64,000 nt of DNA from Opisthocomus hoazin (taxonomy: Eukaryota > Chordata > Aves > Opisthocomiformes > Opisthocomidae): positions 17,817,001-17,881,000 of the forward strand of contig NC_134427.1 in NCBI RefSeq assembly GCF_030867145.1, given 5' to 3'. Position numbers and translations under genes: made by a program. Shown piece by piece: positions 35,101 through 45,240 of this stretch; the stretch's first letter is position 1; every line of letters starts with the position of its first letter. The notes under the pieces were generated by a model. That model was not told the DNA's origin. It saw only the letters and a list, made by a program, of their open reading frames with translations, and searched no databases.

Positions 35101-35935
35101 AAATCTAGGAGAATCATTACAATAATTAATGAAAAGCCAAGTTTAGTAGAGAATGAATTAAACTCACTTCCACAAACTACCAAGACACAGAACGTTTAAA
35201 TTTATTCGTTAGGTCTTTTTCATCTTACAGAGTTAGATCTCACTGTAAAAGTCTTGACACAATTTCTCTTATGTCACACAGTTTTGCACGGTATAAGAGT
35301 CGCCACTTAAGCCAAATAGTTAATCTTGTAAATACAAGCTTTTCGAAAGCGGGTGTCAAGCTACACTCGTCTCTTCTTTTAACTCTTGCCTAGCAGAGGG
35401 GCTTCTGAGTCTAGGACTGACTTCACCTCCCTTTCCTGCACAGCCAACCTGTGTGATGCTGCTGGAGGCAGTCCAGGGTACAAGCCACTGGAAAAATAAC
35501 TGTTGCTCCAAATGTCTCTTTGGGTGTTTTGCAAAACAGAATGTACCGAAAGTGACATTAATTAATTGGCAGTGGCAAGTTTCTGTAAGGAAGAGGCACA
35601 TTGCAGGTTGGAAGCTTCGCCTCTGCTGGGCTCACAGCTGGAACCAGCAGCACACAGAGCAGGGAGGTCAGGGTGCATCCCCGGGGGAGTGGGGCTGGGA
35701 ATCGCCGTCCTCGGCGCTTACGGTGAGCATCCAGGAGAGCCCTTTGCCCGGGAGGGGAAACACTTCAGTCACAGCTGCTGGCACCGAGGCTGTGCAGGAC
35801 TTCTAGAATTGTGCTAAAGGAAGTTAACAGTCTAAAAGAAGTATTTTTATCTTAACGGTTTTGAACATCTGTGTGAGCCACCAAGATGTCATAAACTGTT
35901 GTATTTCTTGCTACTTGTTATGCATTGTGCCACGT
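32101..35935. other. Intergenic DNA between XIAP and the next promoter
   Basis: Two moderately GC-rich patches (about 32170-32480 and 33950-34610) interrupt AT-rich DNA. The second ends near an AATAAA hexamer at 34612-34617. The longest frame is 123 codons on the minus strand (34295-33924) and resembles nothing I know. The patches could be old LTRs or untranslated RNA exons, but no termini or splice sites prove either. Confidence 0.5.
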
Positions 35936-36701
35936 ATAGAATCATAGAATGGTAAGGGTTGGAAGAGACCTTAAAGATCATCTGGTGCCAACCCCCCTGC
36001 CATGAGCAGGGACATCTTCCACCAGACCAGGCTGCTCAGAGCTCCATCCAGCCTGGCCTTGAACACTGCCAGGGAGGGGGCAGCCACAGCTTCTCTGGGC
36101 AACCTGTTCCCGTGTTTCACCGCCCTCATGGTGAAGAATTTCTTCCTAATATCTAATCTAAATCTGCCCTCTTTCAGTTTAGAGCCATTCCCCCTTGTCC
36201 TATCACTACACACCCTTGTGAAAAGCCCCTCTCCATCCTTCCTGTAGCCCCTTCAGGTACTAGAAGGCTGCTCTAAGGTCACCCCCGAGCCTTCTCTTCT
36301 CCAGGCTGAACAGCCCCAACTCCCTCAGCCTGTCCTCATAGGAGAGGTGCTCCAGCCCTCTGATCATCTTCATGGCCCTCCTCTGGACCCGCTCCAACAC
36401 ATCCATGTCCTTTTTATTCTGGGGGCTCTAGAGCTGGATGTAGTACTCCAGGTGGGGTCTCATGAGAGTGGAGCAGAGGGGCAGAATCCCCTCCCTCGAC
36501 CTGTTGGCCACGCTTCTCTTGATGCAGCCCAGGATACAGTTGGCTTTCTGGGCTGCAAGCGCACATTGCTGGCTCATGTTGAGCTTCTCATCCACCCCTA
36601 CCCCCAAGTCCTCCTCAGGGCTGCTCTCGAGCCACTCTCTGCCCAGCCAGTACTTGGGTTTGGGATTGCCCTGACCCATGTGCAGGACCTTGCACTTGAA
36701 A
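35936..36701 (-). mobile_element. CR1 LINE 3' fragment (minus orientation)
   Basis: The left edge 'atagaatcatagaatgg' is the inverted CR1 octamer tail. Standard landmarks follow to 'aggaccttgcacttg' at the right. The minus strand still encodes recognisable C-terminal CR1 ORF2 protein, including MSQQCALAA and RPHLEY segments also present in the copy at 48562-49856. Frameshifts and stops make it inactive. It is 5'-truncated, as most CR1 copies are. Confidence 0.93.
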
Positions 36702-38425
36702 AAAATCTAAATCACAGCTAATGACAAGATCACACTTTGCTTTGCTTCCACCTCCCACTGTGTCACAGGTGAGGCAGCAAGAATGACCTTGGGCCCCAGA
36801 TGCGACTGGAAGAAGAGGAGACTTCTGTGAAGCACTGTCTGAAAGAAAACCTGGAAACTGCTTGATGATGAGACCTAACCCAAAGGAAACCATGTTAGGG
36901 ATGTATGTAGGACCTTGGGAATGTGGTGGGTCAGCCCCAGAAAACCACGCAGGCTTGTTGTCTGAAATAGTAATCTGTTCCTTGACCTTACCTGTCATGT
37001 CAGAAATGTCATGTCAGAAATGTAATGTCAGCCCCCCATCGCATATACTCCCAGTTCAGCCCTCTAAGGTGTAGCTGCGGTAGTTTGTGGGGAAAAGGTC
37101 AAGACAAACCACTGTTACCATCCCAGCCTGGTGTTTGCCGGCAAATGCAGACGAGAGCTGTCCCATTCATTTGATGGAGGATTTTCTTTGAAGCTTAAAC
37201 ATAAGTGTATTTGACTTTATTGTCTATAATTGTTTTGCTCTATGATCTGGGGCAAAGGTTGAGCCGAATAACACCGTTTCTGTCCCAGTTCCACTCTAAC
37301 CTCCTCTACCCACAAGCCAGCCTCCTTCCTCCCCTTCTCGGGCAAGCCCCTGGCTCTGTGTCGGTCTCAGGGGGGCTGCAGGCCCTAGGAAATCCGCCCA
37401 GCTGAGAACTGCTCTCTGTTCCTGACGGGTGAGTTGCCCTGCACACGAGGGCATGATGAAGTTTCACTGTTCGTTTTTCAGCTGCCGCTTAGCTAGAGCT
37501 GCTTCCCCTGCTCAGCGCTCGTTGCTGCTGTTTGGCCCGCTTGACCTTCTTTCGGTTCTTGCCTGCTTTTCACCCCAGCCCTTTTTCTGTCATGCAGTCT
37601 GTTGTTTCCTGCCTCTGCCCTTCCACTCACTCAGCTTACCCAACGTGAAACATGTTTCTCTGGTTCCTCTGCTTCTTCCACAGACTTTGTCACCGATGCT
37701 GTCATGGTGCCTGACTCATAAAACGGTCCTTGATTCTTGATCCGTCTGCCTGGACTTAGCTACAGGACACAAACGTGTCTCGGTCGTGTCTCCCAAAACC
37801 TCCCTACGCCTGGAAACTGGAGCAGATCGTGTCCCGGCTCCAAGAGAGGTGGCTGAATGGTAATGCTTACTCTCACCTGTACATGAGGTGGGGTGATGCC
37901 TCGAGCGAAAGCGACTCCTCTTGACTGAAGCTAGGAGAAGGGCTTGTCATTATTTCCTACCAATAACTGCTGTGGCCTTTACGCGGTCTGGTGATAAAAA
38001 CTTTCAAACACAGCTAAGGGATTTTTATCGCCATGAACGAGACACAGCAAGAGCAAGAGCACTGCACCTCAAACAGGGGAATGAGTGCGGGGCTTCAGTA
38101 CCGAGTGGCAGAGAATAAAGTTGCTGCTAAGGCCATCAGCAGGAAGGCATTTGCCACTCACTGGGGTTCCATTCCTTTCCAGAGCTGAGAATGAAGGGGA
38201 GTTAAAACTTCCTTTGTGTTCGGTGATAGGGGACAAACTGTGATTCTGTGCTGCTTTACAGGTCCGAGAGCACACGGTAGGCAGAAACTTACTGAATCAA
38301 AGAAGACTGAGACTTGAGTTAGGTGTTCTGGAAAGGCCAGGCGAGATATAGGGGCATACAAGGGAGACTCAGGTACACTGCAAAAGGAAGAAATTACTCA
38401 CAGAACAAGGAAAGGCCTAAGGAGG
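36702..38425. other. Intergenic DNA
   Basis: Mixed-composition sequence with no recognised gene. It includes a small 14-bp tandem repeat at 36993-37031. The longest frames, up to about 100 codons, look random. Confidence 0.5.
36993..37031 (+). repeat. Short tandem repeat, 14-bp unit
   Basis: About 2.8 copies of 'tgtcatgtcagaaa'. The third copy has one substitution (tgtaatgtcag). Confidence 0.85.
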
Positions 38426-38607
38426 TAGAATCATTAAGGTTGGAGAAGACCTCTCAGATCATGAAGTCCAGCCGTCACCCCAACACCACCACGACTGCTA
38501 AACCATGTCCCAAAGTGCCACATCCACACATTTCTTGAACCCCTCCAGGGCTGGTGACTCCACCACCTCCCTGGGCAGCCTGCTCCAGTGCCTGACCAAA
38601 CAGGTCT
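38426..38607 (-). mobile_element. CR1 LINE tail fragment (minus orientation)
   Basis: Begins 'tagaatcattaaggttggag', then 'agtccagccgtcaccccaac', 'ccatgtcccaaagtgcca' and 'ctgggcagcctgctccagtg'. This is the typical inverted CR1 3' end of a different CR1 subfamily from its neighbours. Only about 180 bases remain. Confidence 0.88.
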
Positions 38608-41600
38608 GACACATGCAATCCCTCTCCTGCAAATTAAGGGAAAGTAACCCATTTTTTGATCTTTATTTTTGTTTCTTATGTAATAGCTCATCTCCAAAAG
38701 GATTTAGAGCAGATTTCCCAAGTGACTAAGCCAGTTTCAAAAATCTAGAAAACAATCGGACTAGGAAGACTGCGTTTCCCCTCTGTACCCAACTAAACAG
38801 CTAAAAATATGGCTGTGGCTTATTTAATACAGGCTGTCAAGGTTACTACCTCACCTTGGAATGAATCCAGTATACAGATTCCGGTTTGTTTTCCAATTCT
38901 TCGTTAAAAAATCCTTTTAAAAAATAAAAGGAATGGTGAAGGATTGTGGCTTCTTTTTTTTTTTTCTTCTCCTTTTTTTTTTTTAAGTAGAAAAGAGGAA
39001 ATGGAATTGCAGAGGGGGTTCCTATTCCACTGCCTTCAAAGAAAAGGAAGCAGCATGAGCATGAATGTCCTGCCTGGAAGAATGAATCACCCATCTGTCA
39101 GCTGACGTTTATTCTGATCTTCTCTAGCAGTGAACCTCTGGCCATTAATTCAGACGTGGAATCGGTATCTCCCCTCTCCTTCCTCAGTTTCCAAACTGGG
39201 TGACTGATCAAGAGGTCTCTTTGGATGAAGCATAGAAAAAGTCCCTGTTGCAAAGTCTTTCTTAAATCATCTCTGAATTGAGCTCAATATCAGAAATGGT
39301 GGACTTTGAAGCTGTTAAAGTGTAGTTGTTATGAGACAAGTGACATAGTCCCGTAGAATACTTTCTCCTACAATGTTCCTCAGAACTCTTTTCTATCAGA
39401 CACAAATCCCTTCTGCGAAGGTCAGAATTTCAAATATCTCTGTTTCCCTATCATGCTTGGATAACTCTTTTTTTTTTTTTTTCCCTTTTACATTTTTTCA
39501 TTGTACTGGAAAGGATGCTATAGTGCTAAAACTACATTGAAAGTTTGGGATGTTCTTTTATTTCTTCAGAAAGTCTGAACAGGTGGTCAAAGCCCATTCT
39601 GGAATTGTGTTAGCTTACAAAAAGTGGTGTGCTAGCAGAGGAACTGCTTTTCATCTCATCTTCCACGTCACACTAACTGGAAGGCTCAGTCCCAGAAGCA
39701 TGATCAGTTCATGGGGAAAATGCAGACGTTGGGCTCTTCGGAGAGTCGGTTTTGTCCCCCGTAAAGACAACACACACAAGGGTTAAGAACTTGATCCGCT
39801 CCTCTGCCCCCTGTGTTCTTACCCACCGTTGGAGAGATTGTTGCGTTCGCTCCGTAGACGTGTGCTATATAAACTGGTTCACGGTGCTTATCTGCATGGT
39901 CCCAGTGCAGTGCTGTGTCGGGAACCCTCTCGGGGCACGGCTGGTGTCAGGAATTCCTACCTTGTCGTCCCTGGAGCAGAGCAGAAACACCCCCGGCCTC
40001 TACACGGGCGCACCGCACCTCCAGTTGCGCTGACTGAACTGCGCAGGTCGTCGTACTCTACATAGCATCCGAGAAATGGGTCTGGTTTAGGGGAAAAACA
40101 AAATGAAACCAGTCCCTTAGGAAACAAACGGCCCTCCCCCCTCCTCTGATGAGGCAACAGTTTTGCTCAGGCAGCGGCCAGCAAACAGCTGAATGGAACA
40201 ACTGGGAGGGAGGAAATGAACTGGGGAGTGCAAAATCCTCTCGGGCAGGCTCCGCGACCAACGGTTCACAACACGCCGCTGTACCTGGGCTCTGGTCGCC
40301 TGCGCGTTTCCATCTTTTGTTGTCACAAGTTTTAAAAAAAGTAAATTCCGTCATGTGAGTCAGTGTTACGAACCCGGGCTTCCAAGGTCTGAGTCAGCCT
40401 TGCAAACGGGCTGAACACGGCTCTGCCATGGCATTGTCAGCACTTACACACTCCTTCCTTCAAAAACACACCCTAAAAACTACGTCACGTTTTATTCTGT
40501 TAATTACGTCTACCGAAAAAAATCTCAGCTATGGGGTCAAGTGTGAACTACAGTGTTTTCAGAGCAGACCAAGTATCTGGCGCACGTGCTAATACGTGGA
40601 TTTTGTGCACAGCTGACTCCAAAGCTGCCTCAAGTGTTGTGCTTCTGCCAGCTCTCCCAGCAGACCACTAAAATCTTACAAAGTCTTGGGTTTGGGCTGT
40701 AATATGAGCAGCCCTACAGTATCTCAAGCAGAGGATACTTCACTGGAATTCTGTGTGCAGGCAAAATGTTAGTTTTGGAAGCGTGTCGATTATTTTCATG
40801 GGAAAGTTGTCTATTTGGCAGTTGTCAGAAGCTGACTTTGTACAGGGAAGGCACGAATGGATCCAGCTCCTTTCCTTCTGTTTCTATGTGTAATTTAACA
40901 ACTGTGTATATCATGGGCAAGTTTAAAACTTACCTGTGGTTTGGGTTGTTTTTTTTTTTTTATTTTTTGAACAATTATCTTTTATTCACGATTATTCTAC
41001 AATTTCCAGACAGATATTAACAGATTCAGATTACAGATCACCATCTGTAGCTGTTACCGAAACCTTGAACACAGTTATATGACTAGGTGCTCACGGTACG
41101 TTTTTGAAGTGTCCCCTAAGAGGGAATCTTTCTCCTAATCTTCTTACTTTTCCCCAACCTTGACAGGAGGTGAAAAAAAACCGCTCTGAAATGCGAATTC
41201 AAGCTATAGAATATGATTTATTTTTGTAAGTCTGTCTCACATACCGACTGACAGGTTATATCTGGAATTGCTACGTGACATCAACTCACATTACACTAGG
41301 TTTTTTTTTATTTTAAACACTCCTTATCTGATCACAGCCTCCATTGTAAGTGTCACTCGTGATGCCTCATCTCAGTTTTAAAAAGAGTGGAACTGATGGA
41401 TGCTCTTCTCTTAAGCGTCCTCCCTTTGTTAGGCAGGTGGGCAGAGTAACTCAGCTTGGTGCCTGCTTAGTTATGCTAACTCTCTCCCCAAAATTAAAAG
41501 CAGATAGACACAAGAGGATGATTAGAGACTAATTGCCAGGACAAAACTACTCTTGTGCTGACTGATCCAAATATAAGCTTACGTGCCACGTGCTTCGCAT

Positions 41601-41705
41601 TACACAACACAGAGGAAAAAAACCAGTAGAAGGAACTACTGAATTGTGTGTTTAGAAGCAGCAGCATCACAGACTACATGTCTGGGTACTTTAAGTATTC
41701 CACAC
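38608..41705. other. Intergenic DNA upstream of the second CpG island
   Basis: No gene was recognised. There are T-rich runs near 38951-38983 and 39467-39482. A CpG-rich patch at about 39780-40270 contains a TATATAA near 39870, but no start site or exon could be supported there. Confidence 0.5.
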
Positions 41706-41770
41706 TGCTTAGATGCGATCACAGATTTTCCATCTGGTTACTTTTACTCGATATTGCTTAGATGCGATCA
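41706..41770 (+). repeat. 16-bp direct repeat at the CpG-island edge
   Basis: The 16-mer tgcttagatgcgatca occurs at 41706-41721 and again, identically, at 41755-41770, a spacing of 49 bases. It sits just outside the second CpG island. Its role is unknown. Confidence 0.9.
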
Positions 41771-42142
41771 TTTCAGCTCCAGACGAACCTTCCCGCAGGG
41801 AGAAAAGCAGGACTCGCACTCGGGGCCTGGCAGCGAGTCCCAGTTCGAACTGGGAACGCGCACCGTGACGGGCAGCGGCAGAAAACCTCGCGGGGACACG
41901 CTCCCACCCCAGCCCCGCCGCTAGCCCTGCCAACGCGGCCCGTGCCCAGCGCGGGCCTGGAGCGGAGCCTCCGCAGCAGCACCCTGCGGGGCCGGGCCCG
42001 GCCGGGGCAGCCCGCCCGCCTCTCCGGCCCCCGGGCCCTGCGGCACCGCCAGGCGAGGAAGCCGCGCCCGGCCGATGGCTGATTCCTGGACGGACCGAAC
42101 TTTGCCTCAGCCGAACGGCGGTCCCGCCAATTACTGCTCCGC

Positions 42143-42148
42143 TATAAG
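42143..42148 (+). promoter_or_regulatory. TATA-like box in the second CpG island
   Basis: TATAAG lies about 15 bases after a CCAAT at 42127-42131 on the + strand. Such close spacing is not classical, and CpG-island promoters usually do not need TATA, so this may not be functional. Confidence 0.25.
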
Positions 42149-42364
42149 GAGGAAAGGACGCCAGGCCGCGCGTCCCACCGGCTCCGCTCTCTCCTTTTTA
42201 GGCCGTCCAGCGCGTGTCGGTCACCCAATCCCGCCCCGAGCCATGAGGCCGCCGGCTGGGCCTACCCCGCCCCGCCCGGCCCCGCTCCCCTCGGGCGGCG
42301 CCGCCTCAGCCGGGCCCCGCCAAACGCCGCGCTGTGCAGGGGGGGAGCGGCCGGGGGGCGGCGG

Positions 42365-42374
42365 GCGCATGCGC
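42365..42374. promoter_or_regulatory. NRF1-type palindrome GCGCATGCGC
   Basis: A perfect match to the palindromic core of the NRF1 site, located about 330 bases upstream of the presumed exon-1 donor. NRF1 sites are common in CpG-island promoters of widely expressed genes. Confidence 0.6.
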
Positions 42375-42659
42375 GGCACCTTGTTTACCCCGCTCCTCCC
42401 GGCCGCGCCGCGGCCCGCCGGCAGGTGTCGCCCCACGCTCAGGAGAGCGGCGGCCGGCGGGTGGCCGGCAGGTGGCGCCTGCGCCCGCCATTCGCCCGCC
42501 CGCCGCCGCGCAGCGAACACCCCAAACAATCCCCGGCGCCGCCGCCAAATTAAAGAACCTGCCCGCGCCCCGCGGCCTTCCCGCGGCCCCCCCGCCGCCG
42601 AGCCCGCCGGCCGGGCGCCCAGACCGCCAGCCGGGCCGGGGGTATAGGAGCGGAGCTAC

Positions 42660-42701
42660 CAGCCCGGGCCTCCTCGCTGCCTACGCCGACGTTCGGCAAA
42701 G
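42660..42701 (+). other. STAG2: Probable non-coding exon 1 of STAG2 (5' edge uncertain)
   Basis: The donor CAAAG|GTAAGT at 42701/42702 is a near-consensus 5' splice site inside the CpG island. A TATA-like 'gtatagg' at 42642 lies a plausible distance upstream of a start near 42665-42675, but the true 5' end is unknown. STAG2 has untranslated first exons in mammals, which fits the absence of coding potential. The gene name rests on gene order only. Confidence 0.45.
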
Positions 42702-42710
42702 GTAAGTTAG

Positions 42711-43325
42711 AAAATGGCGGCGAAGCTTCTGGAAGTTTGGAGGGGGGATCGGGGATCGCGGTGCGTGGTTGAGGAGAGGGGCCCGGACGCGGCCCCGCGC
42801 TTCCCCGGGCCGGCGGGGACGGCGCGGGGCGCTAGGCCGCCTGGCCACAGGGACTCCGCGCAGCCAAGATGGAGGACGGTGGGGCCGAGCCGCGAAAACA
42901 CTCCAGCCCCCCGCTTCCCCACCCCCCCCCCCCCCCGCTTCCCAGCGCGCCTCGGCGGGGAGGGGGCCCGCGGGCGGGAGCGCCAGTGAGAGAGCGAGAG
43001 GGCGCCGAAAGCAGCCCCCGCCGCCCGCCCGGAGCCCCCCGCTCCTCCTCCACGCAGCCGGCCGCGGGCAGGCCGGGCCCAGTGCTCGGCGAGCTAAAAT
43101 GGAGAACCGCCTTCTCCTCCTCCCCCCTTCTCCCGAGCCGAGCAGGGGCTGCCGGCAAGATGGAGGACTCGGGCATTGTGTGTGTGTGTGGGCGAGCCGG
43201 GCCGGGCGGCTGGGGGGCTGGGGGGGGGGAAGCGGGGTCAGAGGCGCCGCGGACGGAGCGGGCCGCGCTGGGGGGGGGGGAGGGAGCGCTGGGCCTGGCG
43301 GCGCGCAGGAGAAAATGGTGGGGCG
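42711..43325 (+). promoter_or_regulatory. Row of five YY1-like motifs
   Basis: Five similarly oriented motifs follow the exon-1 donor: AAAATGGCGG at 42711, CAAGATGGAGG at 42865, TAAAATGGAG at 43095, CAAGATGGAGG at 43156 and GAAAATGGTGG at 43311. All contain A(A/G)ATGG, the YY1 core, on the + strand. Rows of YY1 sites just downstream of start sites are known from several mammalian promoters. The two AAGATGGAGG copies are weaker than the full AAGATGGCGGC consensus. Confidence 0.5.
42922..42936. repeat. C homopolymer (15)
   Basis: A run of 15 C inside the second CpG island. A further C run lies at 43625-43637 and a G run at 43270-43280. Confidence 0.9.
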
Positions 43326-43868
43326 GCTGCCGGTGTCCCGGGGCGGAGTGTCGGAGGGGGCCGGGGGCAGCGGGCTCCCAGCCCTGACACCGCTCCCCCT
43401 CCTTCCCGCCGCCCGGCAGCTGGGCTCTTCCTGCCGCGGAGGAGAGCGCCGGGGGAGCGGGGTTTCTCCCCTCCCGTCCTCTCTTCCGAGCCTGGGGCAG
43501 CTCCGGCCGCCTCTTCCCCGGTGACCGGGCAGGAGCGAGTTCCCTCGGCCCGAGTGAGGACGCGGGGACTGACCTGCGCCTTCCCCCCTGCCTCCTTCGC
43601 TGCCTCCTCCGAAGGAGCTGGCGACCCCCCCCCCCCCAGCTCGGGGAAGGCCTTTGTGGGGCGAGTTTTCCCCTCCGAGTGACTTTGGGCCAGCTCTCCG
43701 GCGGCTGCCCGCTCAGAGGAAGAGTTGTGGCAGTTTCCGTTCGCCTTGCTTCATTTATTTATTAATTTTTTTTGGTAAAGAAAGGGCGCTTGCCAACTTG
43801 TGCCGGGGCCGCCCGATGCCGGGAGCCGCGTGTTGCAGGAACCCCGCTGGGCTCTCGCCGGCCGGGGC

Positions 43869-43904
43869 GGGGGGGGGGGGGGGGGGAGGAGGAGGAGGAG
43901 GAAG
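43869..43904. repeat. G18 run followed by GGA repeats
   Basis: Eighteen G residues followed by about five GGA units. The stretch could fold as a G-quadruplex on the + strand. Confidence 0.9.
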
Positions 43905-44644
43905 AATGCTTCTTACTGGGGGGTTTTGGCGCCACTTTTGTTTTAGATAGTGCTCCTCTGCCCCCTCCTCCTCGGCACGCACTGAACCGAGCTGAACCCT
44001 GCCCAGGTAGGAAGCGAGAGCTCTCCTGGCGTTTCTCTTCTGGGCGCTCATTTTCTCTACACGGATTAAAAAAAAAAACAACCCCGAACTGCAGCTGTTG
44101 CCGTGGTGAGGGACTCGGAGGTCGCGGACTCGTGGTGAGGGTCTCGGGGGAGCGAGGAGAGCGGCAGCAGACGGCTGGGCCGGGAGGCCCGGTTTTTCGG
44201 GCGTCCCCCCACCCCCTCGTCCCGGGTGCGCCCGCTCCCCCCGGCCGCGCTGCCTCCCCGCCCGCCCCTCGGACGATCCCTCCGGCCCGGGGAGACCCGG
44301 CAGCCACCGGACTCGAGTTTGGGGTGTTCTGTGGGGGTTTTTTGGGGTGTTTTTTTTTCCCCTTCTCACCCCCGAGGACGGGGGGTGAAGGCTCTGGGCT
44401 CCCACTTTGGCCGCTTTATATTTATTGATCGATTGATTGATCGCGCTGCCCCGGCTCGGCTCGCGCCGCTGCTGCCTTCCCGCGGGACGCGGTGTTGGGA
44501 GTTAACGCCAAGTTTCAGTGACCGCCGAGTCCGGTGCTGTAGTTGCTGTGGCTGCTTTCTGGTGGGGTTTTTTATTGTTGTTTGTTTGTGGTTTTTTTAT
44601 CTTTTTTTATTTTTAATTACTCCTTGGCAGCGCGGGTAGCCGTG

Positions 44645-44667
44645 CCCCCCCCCCCCCCCCCCCCCCC
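44645..44667. repeat. C homopolymer (23)
   Basis: Twenty-three C residues. The minus strand is G-quadruplex-prone. The run length is likely to be unreliable in any sequencing assembly. Confidence 0.9.
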
Positions 44668-45062
44668 ATAAGTGCTCCCTTCCCGTGCGCTCCCCCGGCC
44701 ACACCCTGGCGTGTCCCGTCCAGTCTCGTCAGGCCGCTCTCCCGCCGGCGTGACCCCGCGTTTCCCCACCCGCCCGCAGCAGGGGTGCCCGGAGGTGACC
44801 CGGGCCGGCCGAGCCCGCCGCCCGCTGCCGGCTCTCGAGGAGGGGCCGCGGCGGCTCGCGCCGGGGGCGGGCAGTCGCGTTACCGAACTGCGTCACGCGC
44901 GGCCCCGCCGGGCCTGGGCCCGGGCCGTGCCTCGCCCGCCGCCTGCGCCCGCCGCCCATTGGCCCGCGCCCCGGCGGGAGGCGGCGGCTTCCTGGCGGGC
45001 AGACCGGGCGGGCGCGCTCCCGGCGGGGCTGCCGCGGCTTCCCCGTTCCGTGGGGTTGTGTT

Positions 45063-45080
45063 GGGGGGGGGGGGGGGGGG
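45063..45080. repeat. G homopolymer (18)
   Basis: Eighteen G residues near the 3' edge of the CpG island, again G-quadruplex-prone. Confidence 0.9.
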
Positions 45081-45240
45081 AGGTCGCTGCCGTCGGGGAC
45101 GGCCGTACGGCGGCTGCGTGCGGCCCGGGGTTCCGGTTAGTGCCGCTCTCTGCGCTAGGATGTGCTCCCGGCGGGGCTCTCACGTCAACTCTCAGCGGTT
45201 CGGTCTCGGGTTGTGATCGACGGCTGCTTTCCAGTTCAGA

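Larger units (their letters stand above)
41800..45240 (+). promoter_or_regulatory. STAG2: Large CpG-island promoter, probably STAG2
   Basis: About 3.4 kb of very high G+C and CpG density follows AT-rich DNA. It includes a perfect NRF1-type palindrome, CCAAT boxes (for example near 42226 and, inverted, 44957), TATA-like sequences at 42143 and 42643, and a strong splice donor at 42702. STAG2, encoding the cohesin subunit SA2, lies downstream of XIAP in the same orientation in mammals, so it is the best candidate. Several start sites may exist, since further donor-like sequences occur near 44009 and 45361. No coding exon in the window confirms the identity. Confidence 0.6.

Noticed and set aside
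39780-40270. CpG-rich patch with TATATAA, considered as an LTR or promoter
   Set aside because: No TG...CA ends, no target duplication and no splice donor could be identified.
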